64,000 nucleotides of DNA from Paulownia fortunei (lineage: Eukaryota > Streptophyta > Magnoliopsida > Lamiales > Paulowniaceae), in contig CM033111.1 of NCBI GenBank assembly GCA_019321725.1, positions 9,858,001 through 9,922,000 of the forward strand, given 5' to 3'. This document shows positions 1 through 11,399 of the stretch, one piece after another. The position numbers and the translations under genes were made by a program. The notes under the pieces are model-generated. The model worked only from the letters and a program-made list of their open reading frames with translations. It made no database searches and had not been told where the DNA came from. Positions within the stretch are counted from its first letter, which is position 1. Each line of letters opens with the position of its first letter.

Positions 1-203
1 GATTCGCTCTTGTATTACGTTGGTTTTTTTAGTTATAGCATACATTATTTTTTTATATATTCTAAACCACATAAAGCCTACTTTTTTTAGAAATATAATC
101 CTAAAATCTTCAAACAACTTCTCTGTGGATCAACCTCAGACTCATGATAAATTTATTACATAACACAACCTGCACTTGTGTTTGCAACCTTTAAGTTGTA
201 GCA
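1..203 (+). repeat. 3' end of the 5' LTR of the outer Athila-like element
   Basis: From about base 11 to 203 this matches the end of the 3' LTR (21268-21460) with a few substitutions and two small indels, and ends in TGTAGCA against TATAGCA. The PBS follows after 6 bases, as expected for a 5' LTR. The remaining roughly 2.5 kb of this LTR lie left of the window. Confidence 0.9.
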
Positions 204-209
204 AGTTTT

Positions 210-227
210 TGGTACCGTTACCGAGAA
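210..227 (+). other. Primer binding site of the outer element (tRNA-Asp-like)
   Basis: TGGTACCGTTACCGAGAA differs from the usual Athila-type PBS TGGCGCCGTTGCCGGGGA by four transitions, all C to T or G to A, as methyl-cytosine decay would give. It starts 6 bases after the LTR end and would prime minus-strand DNA synthesis. Confidence 0.8.
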
Positions 228-540
228 GGCAAGGTAAGTATTTAAGTTTGTAAATATTTTTTCTTTACAAATATTGTGTGTTTATTTTCTTTACGATTTT
301 ATGGTTTTATGGTATCTTAGTCATGATTTTTGGCATTTGGTTGGAAATAATTATGAAACTTTGTGTTGGAAATTTGTTTGAGTCACCTCCACATACTTCC
401 ACCATGCTGAAAATGAAAGTATACATAATGAAAATAAGAATTAACAAGTGTGTATCATGCGTTAATACTTGCTACTTTACTAGAAATTTTTCTCCTTCTT
501 ATTTTATTTTTTTTCTCAATGCAAATAACTTTTGATTCAA

Positions 541-1600
541 GCCAGATATGATTCATTTACTTTCTAATTTCAATGGGTTAGACTCTGACCTTACTTGCAT
601 CTAAAATAATTTGATGAAGTTTTTGATGATCAAACTTGTACAAATGAAATTGTTAAGATCAAATTATTTTCTTTTTCTTTAAAAGATAAAGCAAAAATTT
701 GGTTTAATTCTTTAAAACCTAGGTCAATTGACACTTGAAAAGAAATGCAAACTGAATTTTCAAAAAAGTTATTTTCAACTCATAAAACTAATGCTTTGAA
801 AATATAAATCTAAAACTTCTCTCAAAATTCTAATGAAGTTTTATTTCAATGTTGGGAAATATTTAAAGATTTGTTGAATTTATGCCCACATTATGGTTTT
901 GAAAAATGACGCTTAATTAATTTATTTTATGAAGGTTGAACTCTTGAAACAAAATAATAATGGTGAGTTTTTTGATAAATAACCTTATAAAGCCTTAGAA
1001 TATCTAGACTATTTGGTAGAAAACTCTCAATCATGGTATAATGTTAATTCTTCCGAAGATTCTATTAGATATAATCTTGCTAATAGTAATAAAGAAAATA
1101 TACCTTAGTCAAGAATGTGACCTAAATGCTAGGACTGCTAGTTTAACAAGAAAAGTTGAAGCCATGGAACTTAAAAAAGTAAAGAAAATCAAATTTATGC
1201 AAGAGGAAGAAGTTTGTAGTAATTGTGAACTTATGGGGCACTCCACAATAAATATCCAAATATTCCAGTACAAATAAATTTCATGAACACATTCAAAAAG
1301 CCTTTTCATTCTCTATATTCTAAAACTTACAATCCACAATGGAGAAATCATCCTAATTTTAGTTGACGAGATGATAACCGTGCCCAACCACTACATTCAC
1401 AAAAGCCACCAAACTTTTATTCTTATCCAGCTCCACATACAAAATCCCTTGAGGAGACTTTGCAAGCAGTTATACATAAACAAATAAACATCAATAATCA
1501 AACTTCACAAGCCATCAATGAGATAAAAAATACACTTTCAACATTAACCGCCTCTTTGCGCACTCAGGAAAAAGTAGTTTCCAACTCAACCTTAACCTAA
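541..1600 (+). pseudogene. Outer element gag, degenerate
   Basis: Gag would form the particle that packages element RNA. Translated piecewise, the region contains the retrotransposon Gag core: a KLFSFSLKDKAK-like stretch near 660-705, a WFNSL stretch, and an FSKKLFSTHKT-like stretch around 755-790. After this come a CWEIFKDLLNLCPHYG-like motif near 850-900 and a zinc knuckle beginning C-x2-C-x4-H at 1215-1241 whose final Cys is not seen. A Q/N-rich coiled stretch follows at 1450-1590. The core matches the inner element's Gag in order and spacing. Several stops (for example near 618, 735, 807 and 906) and frameshifts rule out a functional protein. No start codon can be chosen with confidence. 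Confidence 0.75.
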
Positions 1601-2089
1601 TCTTTTCACTCAATGTTATGTTTCTTCTTTATGTGAAAATTCAATCAATGAGGCTAATTCGGTCACAACTATTCAGAATGGAATAGTTGATGACAAAGCT
1701 ATTCATTCCAAGGAGAAAATTTCTAATCCATCTTCACAAATAAAGAATGAAAATAGTCTTGACGATGACGGTAAGTTTAATGAAGGTGAGTTTGAAAATG
1801 ATGAAAAAGAAAATACTCACCTCTAGCTCATTTTCCTCAAAAATTGCAACCAACTCAGAAATTAAACTCAAATTCTGAAATTTTTGAACTTTTTCAATAA
1901 GTTAAGATTAATATTTTACTGTTAGATGCAATCATACAAGTTCCTTCTTATGCCAAATTTTTAAAAGATTTGTGTATAATAAAAAAAACATCATGTACAA
2001 AATAATACATTTTTAATTGAAAGTGTTAGTTCAATCATTTAATAATTTAGTCAACCCAAGTACCAAGATCCAAGTTGTCCAACCATTTC
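1601..2089 (+). other. Gag-protease linker of the outer element, non-functional
   Basis: About 490 bases between gag and protease. Short frames give an Asp/Glu-rich stretch (around 1750-1825) and fragments resembling the linker found before the protease in Athila-like Gag-Pol. No recognisable domain and no intact frame. Confidence 0.5.
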
Positions 2090-2596
2090 ATGTACCATAT
2101 AAAACACTAGAATAGAGCGTGCTTTGCTTGATCTTGGTGCTAGTGTAAATCTTCTACCTTTCTCAGTATATGAACAGTTAGGTTTGAGAGAACTTAAAAT
2201 AACTTATGTTGTACTCCAACTAGTTGACCGTTTGATTAAAGTTTCAAAGAGAGTAGTAGAAGATATGTTAGTACAAATTGATAAGTTTTACTTTCTAGTG
2301 GATTTCATTATTTTGGACACACATCCTATTGCACATGCATATACCCAGATCCAATCATTTTGGGTCATCATTTTCTTACAACTTCAAATGCTTTGATTAA
2401 TTGTAGAAATGGTATTTTGAAGTTATCTTTTGGAAATATGACTTTGGAAGTACATGTGTTTAATGTCTGTAAGGAACTTACAAAAGATGTAGAAATACAT
2501 GAAGTGGATTCAATCAAGAAACTTATTCATAAATATTTTAGTACCACTAACTCTTCAGATCATTTGGAGACTTGTTTTGAAAGTGAAAGTTTTTGA
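2090..2596 (+). pseudogene. Outer element retropepsin-like protease, frameshifted
   Basis: The aspartic protease would cut Gag-Pol. The active-site region reads LLDLGASVNLLPFSVY at about 2127-2175, the D-x-G-A form used by Athila-like elements and also seen in the inner element's protease. The flap side and a DFIILD strand follow at about 2299-2320. A frameshift near 2360 moves the rest, with the GHHFLTTSNALINCRNG stretch and downstream strands, into another frame that ends at 2596. The usual ILGRPFLAT-type motif is split by this shift. Both halves together cover the expected domain, so this is decay rather than truncation. Confidence 0.8.
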
Positions 2597-3720
2597 AAAA
2601 AGACACACTTTAATACTCTTTCTGAATTTTTCTAGGTATAAGAAAAACATTTTTGGAAGCTAAGGTTTGAAGAACTTTCATCATCAACAGTACAATCTGT
2701 TCCATCAAGTATTAAAACTCCCATGATTGATATGAAATATTTGCCTTTTGATTTGAAATACTCTTTCTTGGGTGAGAATGAGATTTTTCCAACAATAATT
2801 TTTTATAAACTTGATGCATTCCAATGAGGTAAGTTGATCAAAACTCTTTAAATGCATAAGAATGATTTAGGATGGACTATTGCTAACATTAAAGGCATTA
2901 GTCCTTTTAATTTGTACACATAACATCTATCTAAAGGAAAATGCTAAAACTTCTAGAGAGATGCAATGAAGCCTAAATCCTAATATGAAAGAAGTAGTGA
3001 GAAATAAAATTATTAATATCTTAGATAATGGAATCATTTATCCTATTTCTCACAGCAAATTGGTGAGTCCTACTCAAGTTGTACCTAAGAAATCTGGAAT
3101 TACTGTAGTCAAGAAATAGAATGATGAATTAATTCCAATTATGACTGTTACTAGTTGGCGAACGTGCATTGACTATAGGAAACTCAAATTAGTTACTAAA
3201 AAATATCATTTTCCACTACCCTTCATGGATTAAATTTTAGAAAGAGTTGCAGGACATGAATTCTACTGCTTCTTAGATGGATATTATGAGTATAATCAAA
3301 TTGCAATTTCACTTGAAGATCAAGAGAAAATAATTTTTACATGTCTTTTTGGTATTTTTGCATATCGAATGATACCTTTTGGATTATGTAATGCACTAGC
3401 TACATTTCAATGATGTATGCTTATTATTTTTAGTGACATGGTTGAATGTTTTCTTGAAATCTTCATGGATGATTTTTCTATTTTTAGTAATTCATTTGAC
3501 GATTTCTTATCTAATTTAGAAAATAAATTGATCAGGTGTGAAGAAAAGAATCTTGTAATCAATTGAGAGAAATGTCATTTCATGGTAGCAACTGATATTG
3601 TTCTTAAACATATTATTTTGTAAAAAGGTATTGAAGTAGACAAATCTAAAATCGAGTTAATTGTCGATTTGCCAATACTAAAATCTGAAGAAGGAAAGAT
3701 CATTTTTAGGACATGTTAGT
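2597..3720 (+). pseudogene. Outer element reverse transcriptase, degenerate
   Basis: RT would copy element RNA into DNA. Visible in order: the pre-RT linker (about 2660-2940), VVPKKSGITVV near 3079-3111, the CIDYRKL motif near 3164-3185, the FLDGY-like motif near 3271, an IIFTCLFG-type strand near 3330, and the catalytic FMDDF box at 3462-3476, which keeps both aspartates. At least five in-frame stops fall in about 200 codons (for example near 3117, 3231, 3411, 3565 and 3621), several at positions where relatives have Trp, Arg or Gln codons. It is clearly inactive. Confidence 0.85.
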
Positions 3721-4360
3721 TTTTATAAAAAAATTATCAAAGATTTTAGTATAATATGTAAACCTTTATGTAATCTTCTAACAAAAGACACTATATTTGA
3801 ATGGACTGAAAATTATGAAAATGCTTTTATTAAGCTTAAAAGCATGCTTACTACTGCTCCAATCATGCAGCATCCAGATTGGACTTTACCTTTTGAAATA
3901 ATGTGTGATGCTAGTAACTATGCTGTTGGAGCTGTCTTGGGACAAAGAAAAGATAAGAAACCATATGTTATTTACTATGCAAGCAAAACTTTAAATAGTG
4001 CTCAATTTAATTATTCAACAACTGAAAAAGAATTGCTATAGTTTTTGCATTGGACAAATTTAGATATTATTTTGTTAGCTCACCAGTTGTTTTCAGTGAT
4101 CATGCAGCTTTGAAATATCATTTGTCAAAAAAAAATATCAAACCTAGATTGATTATATGAATTATCTTACTTCAAGAATTCAACATTATGATTCGAGATA
4201 ATAAAAGAGTAGAGAATGTGATAACTAATCATTTGTTGAGGCTTGTTTGTGATGACTCAATTCAAACTACACCCATTAATAACACTTTTCTTAATGAATA
4301 ACTATTTAATGTTTCTATTTTACCTTGGTTTATTGTTAATTTTCTTGTAACATGAAAGAT
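3721..4360 (+). pseudogene. Outer element RNase H, degenerate
   Basis: RNase H would remove the RNA strand during reverse transcription. An open stretch at 3844-4041 carries the connection and the first half of the domain, with IMCDASNYAVGAVLGQR including the first catalytic Asp, then YYASKTLNSAQFNYSTTEKELL with the conserved Glu. A stop or shift follows, and the AVVFALDKFR-like part continues in another frame from about 4042. The end of the domain (YLLSKK-type, then a RLI..ILLLQEF-like stretch) decays to about 4200. The inner element's RNase H has the same layout. Confidence 0.82.
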
Positions 4361-4469
4361 GCCATCGCATTGGAACTTCTGAGACAAAAATAAGTTTTTG
4401 ACTTAGGTGGAAATTTTTTATTAGGGTGATCCATACCTATTCAAATGTTGTTTCGATCAAATATTTCGA

Positions 4470-4940
4470 AAATGCATTTCTCATAAGGAGATAGGCAATA
4501 TTATTAAATTTTGTCATTCAAAAGCATGTAGTGGCCACATTTCGGTAAAGAAAATCGCTGCAAAGATCTTGCAATGTAGATTCTATTGGCCAACTCTTTT
4601 CAAAAACACTTACACTTTCTACAAAAGTTAGAATCTATTTCAAAGCGAAACATGATGTCCCTACACCCTATCCTAGTGATTGAAATATTTGATTGTTTGG
4701 GTATTGACTTCATTGGACCATGTCCATTATAATTTGATTTTATTTACATATTGGTCGCCATAGATTATGTCTCAAAATAGATCGAGGGAATTCTCTATCG
4801 AAACAATGATCACAAAATAGTGATAATTTTTTGATAGAACATATTTTAAGTCGATTTGTAATTTTTTGATCCATTATCAGTGATGGGAGAAAATATTTTT
4901 GTAATCAAATTTTTGGAACTTTAACGAGAAAATATGGAAT
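4470..4940 (+). pseudogene. Outer element integrase, N-terminal half up to the nested insertion
   Basis: Integrase would insert element DNA into the chromosome. The zinc domain is recognisable as CHSKACSGHISVKKIAAKIL around 4510-4570 followed by FYWPTLFKN; the Cys pair further on is lost. The catalytic core begins with CLGIDFIGP (first Asp at 4706-4708), a [11 protein letters not shown] strand near 4750, and IISDG with the second Asp at 4882-4884. Several stops interrupt it. Similarity ends at the codon where the inner element is inserted (4940/4941) and resumes at 16276 with the rest of the core. Confidence 0.85.
4936..4940. repeat. Target-site duplication GGAAT, left copy
   Basis: GGAAT directly before the inner element's terminal TG is repeated at 16276-16280 directly after its terminal CA. 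A 5-bp duplication is the normal size for LTR-element integrases. Confidence 0.93.
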
Positions 4941-6204
4941 TGTTGCAAAAATTCATGAACGCAAGTGCACGCTATCATTACAAGTAATAACATGATGAGT
5001 AGATTATCGTTCCCACGAGAACTATAAAATTACTAAATACCAAAATTTTGTCAACTCTAATTTTATTTGAACAAACAAAAGCGAGTGGTAATTAATGCAA
5101 ATAAATTTAAATTACTCTACAAAATGATGCACAAAATAGAGTAAAAATAAATATCAATGATTATAAAGACCTAGGGTTATGATTTTATCATAATGAGTTT
5201 GAGTTGAATAATCTATCTTATCAATTTCTACTTATTTCTCAAGTGATAGTTGAGAATCCCTAAATTATCCATTAGCCTATCCTAAGGTCTAATGAAAATA
5301 CCATCAATTGCTAACTCACTATATTCTTATGTGAATTATAACAATCAATAATTCATTTAGTTCTATGGATCTCCAATAAAACTACACAAATCATGAAAGT
5401 ATATTTCTATCTCACATGCAATTTATGATTCTCTATACTTAGAATTAGACATATATATCACCTCTTAGGTTAATATAATTATCAAATCATTCAATTAGTG
5501 GCCAAATAATTGAAAGCATTAAGAACAATGTAGAAAACTCAACTTGATAGATAAATCAAGAATTGACTTGATAAAAATAGTCAACCCATCCTAATTAGAT
5601 TACATCACAACCCTAGAAATGGAAATTAGTTCATGATGAAAATAAGAAATATCTTAACAATATTCATATATAGATTCAAATGAAGAGATGAAAATAAAAT
5701 CAAACTTCAAAGAGGATGAGTTTTTCTTTCCTTATAGATATCTTTCTTCAAACTTGGAAGAATTCGTCCCTCTTCCCCAAAATTCTTTCTTCTTGTCTTG
5801 TTCTTCCTTTTTCACTCTCTTCTCCATTCTCTTTTGTCTCAAAAATCCTCTCCCCCTCATTTGGAGGCTCTTGGGATCTTAAAATTTTGATTGGGATGCC
5901 CTAAAGAGGGCAAAATGTCAATTTTAGCCTCACAAATTCATCAGGCAGCGCCTAAGCACTGCCTTCACTGGACAAAATTTGTTGTCCAGTAGCTATAGCG
6001 CTTAGGCACTGGAGCTACTGTTCATCGGACGATTTTTTTTTTTAAACAAGTAGATTTTTGGCACATCCAATGACATTCTTCCTTTATCTTCAACTCTGCA
6101 AAATAAACACTAAACACAATAATGAAAATCATAAAAAATCTCAAAAACTAAATAAAAAGTTAAGCAAATGGTGCTCAATTTATGGGTATAATTTTCACTC
6201 ATCA
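4941..6204 (-). repeat. 3' LTR of the inner element
   Basis: 1264 bp, beginning TGTTGCAAAA and ending CACTCATCA on the + strand, pairing with 14992-16275. It contains a pyrimidine-rich tract (about 5780-5870) and GC-rich GCGCC/GCACTG palindromic motifs at about 5944-6027 in an otherwise AT-rich sequence. Short frames inside it are not genes. Confidence 0.94.
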
Positions 6205-6220
6205 AATACCCCCAAACTTA
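6205..6220 (-). other. Polypurine tract of the inner element
   Basis: Read on the minus strand, AAGTTTGGGGGTATTTG abuts the 3' LTR start. This is the usual Athila-like form of the RNase H-resistant primer for plus-strand DNA. Confidence 0.8.
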
Positions 6221-7527
6221 ACATTTTGCTAGTCCTCGAGCAAAACAAAGAAATAAAACAAGTATAAAAACAAACGATGATCACAATCAACTGACTACAT
6301 GGCCTCAGAAATCAATGTAAATTTATAACTTAAGGAATTATCTAAATATCATCAAAATGCATGATTTCAACTCAAGTGTCAAATTCACCTATCTTTAAAT
6401 CCTTTGAGTGTGTGTGTGTCTAGCCTTTTACATTTAACATTTCGTTACCCAGATTGGTTTATGCAAACTTACAACAGAATTATTGATCTCTTATTTTGGT
6501 ATTTTTGAATTCTATATGCTTGTTTTTCATGTCACTCTTCACTAATGTAGACCCACACAACATCAAGGATCAGTAGGACTTTGAAAACTTATAATGTGTG
6601 GCTAAGGTAATGATAGGACAAAAGATAATACAGTAGCTCAAATTACTCATAGCACACAACTATTCTAGAACCTTGTTGATGAACCCCACCACATCGTCGT
6701 CTCACACCTTCATAAACCTTTCATCTTTTGATTTGTCACACCACTTTATTCATTAAACACCCTTTGATGTGTTACACCTCTAAACTTATTTATTTTTATG
6801 AACAATAGGTGTTGCATTATTTTCTCATATTTTTTTATATTTTTTTTTCAGGAGTTATGTACAACGCCACCTCTCTTTGCCATTTTTTTTAAACCACTTT
6901 CAATGCTCAAAATGATGTTACTAGAATAGCAATGAGCTGAGTGTAGGGTAAAATGTAAGAAAATGGCTAGGGTAACTTTTTGTAGGGTGACAAAGAACAT
7001 AGCTCAATAGGCTTAATAGGGGATACTAGGGATTATGCATCATAAACAAAGTGGCTTGAAAGGCTCAAACGGTCCAAAAATGGCCTAAATCACTTTTCTA
7101 ATATTATGTAGTCTAGGATTTTGCCTCGAGTGACAATCAAACAAGTTCTAGAATTATATGAGATCGCCAAAAGAAAGTATTGAGTTCACATAAACTTCTT
7201 CTAAGTAAATAGAAAATCCAAATATTCAAGGCTATGTGCTCAATATGCCAAAGGATTACAAGAAAGATAAAAAATCAACAAGAGCTAAGCATGTACATGA
7301 GCATAATATTCATCAATTTCCAAAAGTTATAAATAAACATAATCAAATTCTCATCATTAGCTTTAGGTATTTGATCATAATCAGCATTTCTAACCCCTTT
7401 TTTTTAACTACAACCAAAACAAAATAGAAAATAACCAGATGCCCCCAAACTAGAAGTGAACATTGTCCTCAATGAAAAGATAAATAACACAGAAGTGAGA
7501 AGGGCTTTCCTGAAGGTGTGTTCAATC
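6221..7527 (-). other. Untranslated segment between ORF3 and the PPT of the inner element
   Basis: About 1.3 kb with no recognisable domain on either strand. It has an AT-rich body, a T-rich run (6820-6850) and scattered short frames. The position corresponds to the long non-coding stretch commonly found before the 3' LTR in Athila-like elements. Confidence 0.6.
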
Positions 7528-8613
7528 CTATGCGTCCTCATCAATTGGGTTGGGCATGGGTGGTGGAGCGGAAAATTGTGGAGGAGGTGGTGGTGTAGGA
7601 AAAGTAACATTGGCTCCCAATTGAATGAATGCTTGCTCGATGGCGGATGCAACTCCAACTTGATAGGTATGAAATGCGGCATTATGGGAAGCAAGTTGGT
7701 GAACGTCAGTCTGTAGGCCTCGAAAATCCTACTCCAAGATGGTGAGGCAGTCGGTAGTAGAAATCTGACGAGATGAGCATCGTGGTTAGGAAGGAGCGGT
7801 GGTATCAATAGTGGGTCGGGTCGTATAACTCTCTGCAATAGCGTTACTAATGATAGTTTTGGGAAGGAGCAGTTCTTCATCCGGCCTCCAAGGCACACCA
7901 ACAGTCTAACAAAGGCCTGTAATAAGATAAAGATGTCCAAGACCACCAGTGGTGGTAACCTGGATAGCATGTAGGATGGATTGATAGATAACACGCCCTA
8001 TATTAATGGATTTGCCAGTAATAATGGCAAAGAGTAATATAGCCCTCTCTTTGGTAAGATCACTTAAATGAGTTGTGGGCATGAGCTTTGCTCCAATGAA
8101 ACTATGCCAAACTTTATATACCCCATATAAATGCGTGGAACTGAAAGTGATCACCGTCTCATCTTTTATTGTCCATTGTGCTCCCGGATAGGCAAGTGTA
8201 GAAATAATTTCATCAAAAGTCACCTCATTGCTCTTATAAGTGGAATATTCATCATCATCAATATCCGGAAGACCATAAAATGCATTGATGGTTGAGTGGT
8301 CAAAGTGGACCCGCTTGCCTTGCACAAAGACTCGACAACTCTCACAACTGGTTGCATTGGCATAGAATTCTCAAACTAAAGGGACCACAACATCAATGGG
8401 TTGTTGAGTGAATTCTTGCCATCTTTTTCTTTCAATAATTTGTGGAGTTGGAGCTAAAGTTGTGTTGATGCCTCTTTCTTGAGTTAAATTGCATTTGATG
8501 GTGTGATTTAGATAATGCCAATGAGTAGTAATATTCAAGAACTTGTGCTTATCAAATGTGGAGGAGACGGAAGTAGAAGCAGAAGCGGTCGACTTTCTTT
8601 TCTTAAAAGCCAT
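7528..8613 (-). pseudogene. Inner element ORF3 in the env position (plant retrotransposon accessory protein), with stops
   Basis: On the minus strand a single frame runs from an ATG (MAFKKRKS...) at 8613 to a stop at 7528, about 361 codons, with only about four internal stops (near 8372, 7909, 7795 and 7735). The N-terminus is Ser/Thr/Lys-rich. The middle holds a REFYAN-like stretch followed by V.GKRVHFDHSTINAFYGLPDI (about 8330-8260), which I recognise as the helical domain of plant retrotransposon and 'putative plant transposon protein' families. The C-terminus holds a heptad-like stretch and a Pro-rich tail ending PNPIDEDA. I see no signal peptide, clear membrane anchor or protease site, so a true envelope glycoprotein is not supported; its role is unknown. 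It lies downstream of integrase, where Athila elements carry their extra ORF. Confidence 0.7.
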
Positions 8614-9535
8614 ATGCCAATCACTACCGAAAGTTGAAAATAGCCGCAAGCAATAATATTACCTTGCAAAATGGATTTAGAGATATCCCCAAAATATCAA
8701 GCACCAAACAAGTTTCGGAGAACAAGCTTCAAATAAGGCAAGACATTGCACCCATCTCTCTTCGGTCTTTTATCAAACAGTTAGTGTGCAAGAGTAGGGA
8801 TTCTTCTTGTGAGTGATGATTTTAGAACCTCAATACCCTAATTTTAACAACCAACCAGCAACTACCAACAATTAACCACAAATTAACCACACTAATCATC
8901 AAAAGCCAACATGATAAATCTATTCCCGTTCCTTCTTACCAAAATTGAGATTTGAAGAAAACCCTTTATAATACCTATCCACAAAAATAAAAGAAGAAGA
9001 TGAGGGTAGTAAGCAATAGTAAGAGTAAATGTGAGTTAAGGGGTAGCACAATAATTGGGGAAGAAAAAAATAAAAAATAAAAAATAAAAAAAATAGAGAA
9101 TGAAGGGGAAATGAAGAAAGAAAGAAAGAAGAAAAGAAAGAGAAACGCTGCTAAACTTGCTACCTTTTTCTAATTTTTTTTTATATTAATAAAATTTCCC
9201 AGCGCTGCAGCGCTGGGCTTTCTACACATTTGGGGCAATCACCAATGCCTCGGCGCTAGGCACCTAACACTGCAGCACTGGGCTTTCTGCCCATTTGGTA
9301 GTTGCCCAGTACCGAGATGCTAGTTTTTTGCCATTTTCCTTTTTTATTATTATTATTATTATTATTATTTTTTAATATAACCAAAAAAGAAATTATAAGA
9401 AACACAAATGCATAAAATACATGAAAACTATAGAATGACTTGGGTTGCCTCCCAAGAAGCACTTGGTTTAAAATCTCTAGCTAGACTTTCACTGAGGATT
9501 ATAAGGTTGGTTCGGTAAGGGTGATGGTAGACTTT
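8614..9535 (-). other. Intergenic segment of the inner element between integrase and ORF3
   Basis: It holds an A/G-rich tract (9060-9150), GC-rich palindromic motifs around CAGCGCTGCAGCGCTGGG (9198-9320) with two related copies of GCAGC(G/A)CTGGGCTTTCT, and an ATT microsatellite at 9344-9370. An LLGRQPK-type peptide sits near 9450, a motif often seen just after the integrase of such elements. No intact gene. Confidence 0.6.
9343..9371. repeat. (ATT)n microsatellite
   Basis: About nine ATT units inside the inner element; in one minus-strand frame it reads as a run of Asn codons. Confidence 0.95.
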
Positions 9536-10665
9536 TTCAAATCCCCTCCACCTTCAATGAATACTTTAAGCCTTTGGCCATTAACTTTAAACCTTCGATC
9601 CTCACTCTGAATTTCAATGGCACCATGCGGGAAAACTTGGACTACTATGAACGGTCCACACTACCTCAATCGCAGCTTACCTGGAAACAAACATAAATGA
9701 GAGTTAAACAATAAAATTTTCTGACCAGGACTAAACTCTCTTTGAAAGATATGCTTATCATGCCACTTCTTGGTGCGCTCTTTGTACAACTTGGCATTAT
9801 CATAGGCCTCTTGGCGAAATTCATCTAACTCATTCAATTACAACGATCGATGTTCACCCGCTGCATAAAGATTGAAATTCAGTTTCTTGGTAGCCCAGTA
9901 TGATTGATGCTCCAACTCGACTGGTAAATGACATGCTTTCCCATAAACCAAATGATACGGCATCATACCAATAGGAGTTTTGAATGCAGTTCGGTAAGCC
10001 CAAAGAGCATCATCCAACTTCCGAGACTAATCATTCCGAGAAGAATTTACAGTCTTTTCCAGAATCCACTTAAGCTCTCTATTTGAGATCTCAATTTGGA
10101 CATTAGTTTGGGGGTGATAAGAGGTAGCAACTCTGTGTGTAACCTCATACTTAGCCAAAAGAGCATCAAGTTGCTTGTTACAGAAGTGCTTGCCTTCATC
10201 ACTTATGATTGCCCTTGGTATGCCAAACTGAGTGAAAATTTATTTTCTCAAGAAGTTCATCACTGCTTTAGAATCATTTGTGGGAAAGGCCACTGCTTCA
10301 ACCCACTTAGAAACGTAATCAATTGCCACAAGGATGTAGAGATTATTGAATGATAGCAGGAATGGCCCCATGAAGTCAATGCCCCAAACATCAAATAATT
10401 CTACCTAAAGAATGTTACTCAATGGCATTTCATGTCTCCTAGATATGTGTCCTATTCGCTGACATCTATCACATGAGGCCATGAAAGCTTGAGCATCTTT
10501 AAATAATGTCGGCCAATGGAAACCTGATTCAAGCACTTTAGCAGCTGTTCTATTCCCACCAAAGTGCCCACCATACAAAGATAAGTGACAATGGTGAAGA
10601 ATACTTTGTATCTCTTCATCGGGAACACACTTCCGTATAATCTGGTGTGGACAAAGTTTAAACAA
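9536..10665 (-). pseudogene. Inner element integrase, lightly degenerate
   Basis: Minus strand. The zinc domain is complete: H-x3-H in HHCHLSLYGGH and CDRCQR (10665-10405), with FHWPTLFKDA between. The core follows from about 10400: GIDFMGP (first Asp), [24 protein letters not shown] (second Asp), then [19 protein letters not shown] with the catalytic Glu, and the [17 protein letters not shown] and [11 protein letters not shown] blocks (about 9990-9900). The C-terminal part ([30 protein letters not shown]) ends near 9540. Only a few stops occur (for example near 10245, 10030 and 9850), so it is much better preserved than the outer copy. No chromodomain is seen. Confidence 0.85.
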
Positions 10666-10739
10666 GAAAAGATCTTCCCAAAAATAATGTCTAACATCAT
10701 AAATAAACTTTCTATTTTGTTAACAAGTTAAGTCAGGGG

Positions 10740-11360
10740 GAAAAACATTACTTGCTAAGAAATTTACTAAATCAACATACCAAGGAAGTTTACCAATAGC
10801 CAAAGCAAAAGGTTGCTCATCTGAAAAGTTTCAGTAACGGGAGGCTCATGATCAACATACTGATCATGTTTCTCCAACCTAGAGAGGCGATCCGCAATGA
10901 TATTTTTCATTCCCTTCTTGTCTCAAGTCTCCAAATCAAATTCTTGGAGCAACAAGACCCATCAAATCAACTTTGGTTTCGTATCTTTATTCTCAATCAA
11001 ATATTTGATTGTGGAATGATAAGTGTACATAATTACCTTTGTGCCAATCAAGTACTGCCTAAACTTGTCAAATGCAAAAACTACAGCTAGTAGCTCATTC
11101 TCAGTAGTTGCGTAGTTCATCTGTGCATCAGTTAGTGTTCGACTAGCATAATAGATAACATGAAAAATTTTACCTTTTCGTTGTCCTAAAACTACTCCCA
11201 TGGCGAAATTACTGGCATCACACATTAGCTCAAAAGGTAAACTCCAATCAAGGGCAACAATAATAGGGGTAGAAATTAGAGCAGATTTTAATTGTTGAAA
11301 TGCATCAAGACACTCATCATCAAATTTAAAAGATATCTCTTTCATAAGTAGATTGCACAA
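10740..11360 (-). pseudogene. Inner element RNase H
   Basis: Minus strand. An open stretch of about 130 codons (11360-10962) carries [16 protein letters not shown], then [21 protein letters not shown] with the first catalytic Asp, [35 protein letters not shown] with the conserved Glu, and a [13 protein letters not shown] stretch in place of the usual DH-x-AL. After a frameshift the LLLQEFDLE and ADRLSRLE blocks continue to about 10840. It follows RT directly and precedes the integrase zinc domain, as in all Ty3/gypsy Pol proteins. Confidence 0.83.
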
Positions 11361-11399
11361 GGGCTTTGTTATCTTTGAAAAATCTTTGATAAAGCGTCT

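Noticed and set aside
1..12. GATTCGCTCTTG at the window start is the reverse complement of CAAGAGCGAATC at 21244-21255
   Set aside because: It could hint at an inversion, but the LTR pair aligns collinearly from just downstream and 12 bases at a cut edge are too little to support a rearrangement.
5688..5904. Small frames within the inner LTRs (also 15767-15955)
   Set aside because: They occur in both LTR copies through the pyrimidine-rich tract; not protein-like.
7404..7994. 196-codon open frame on the minus strand
   Set aside because: It overlaps the C-terminal half of ORF3 in another frame. The ORF3 frame gives family-like sequence with a Pro-rich tail and ends at 7528; the 196-codon frame shows only compositional Leu/Pro/His richness.
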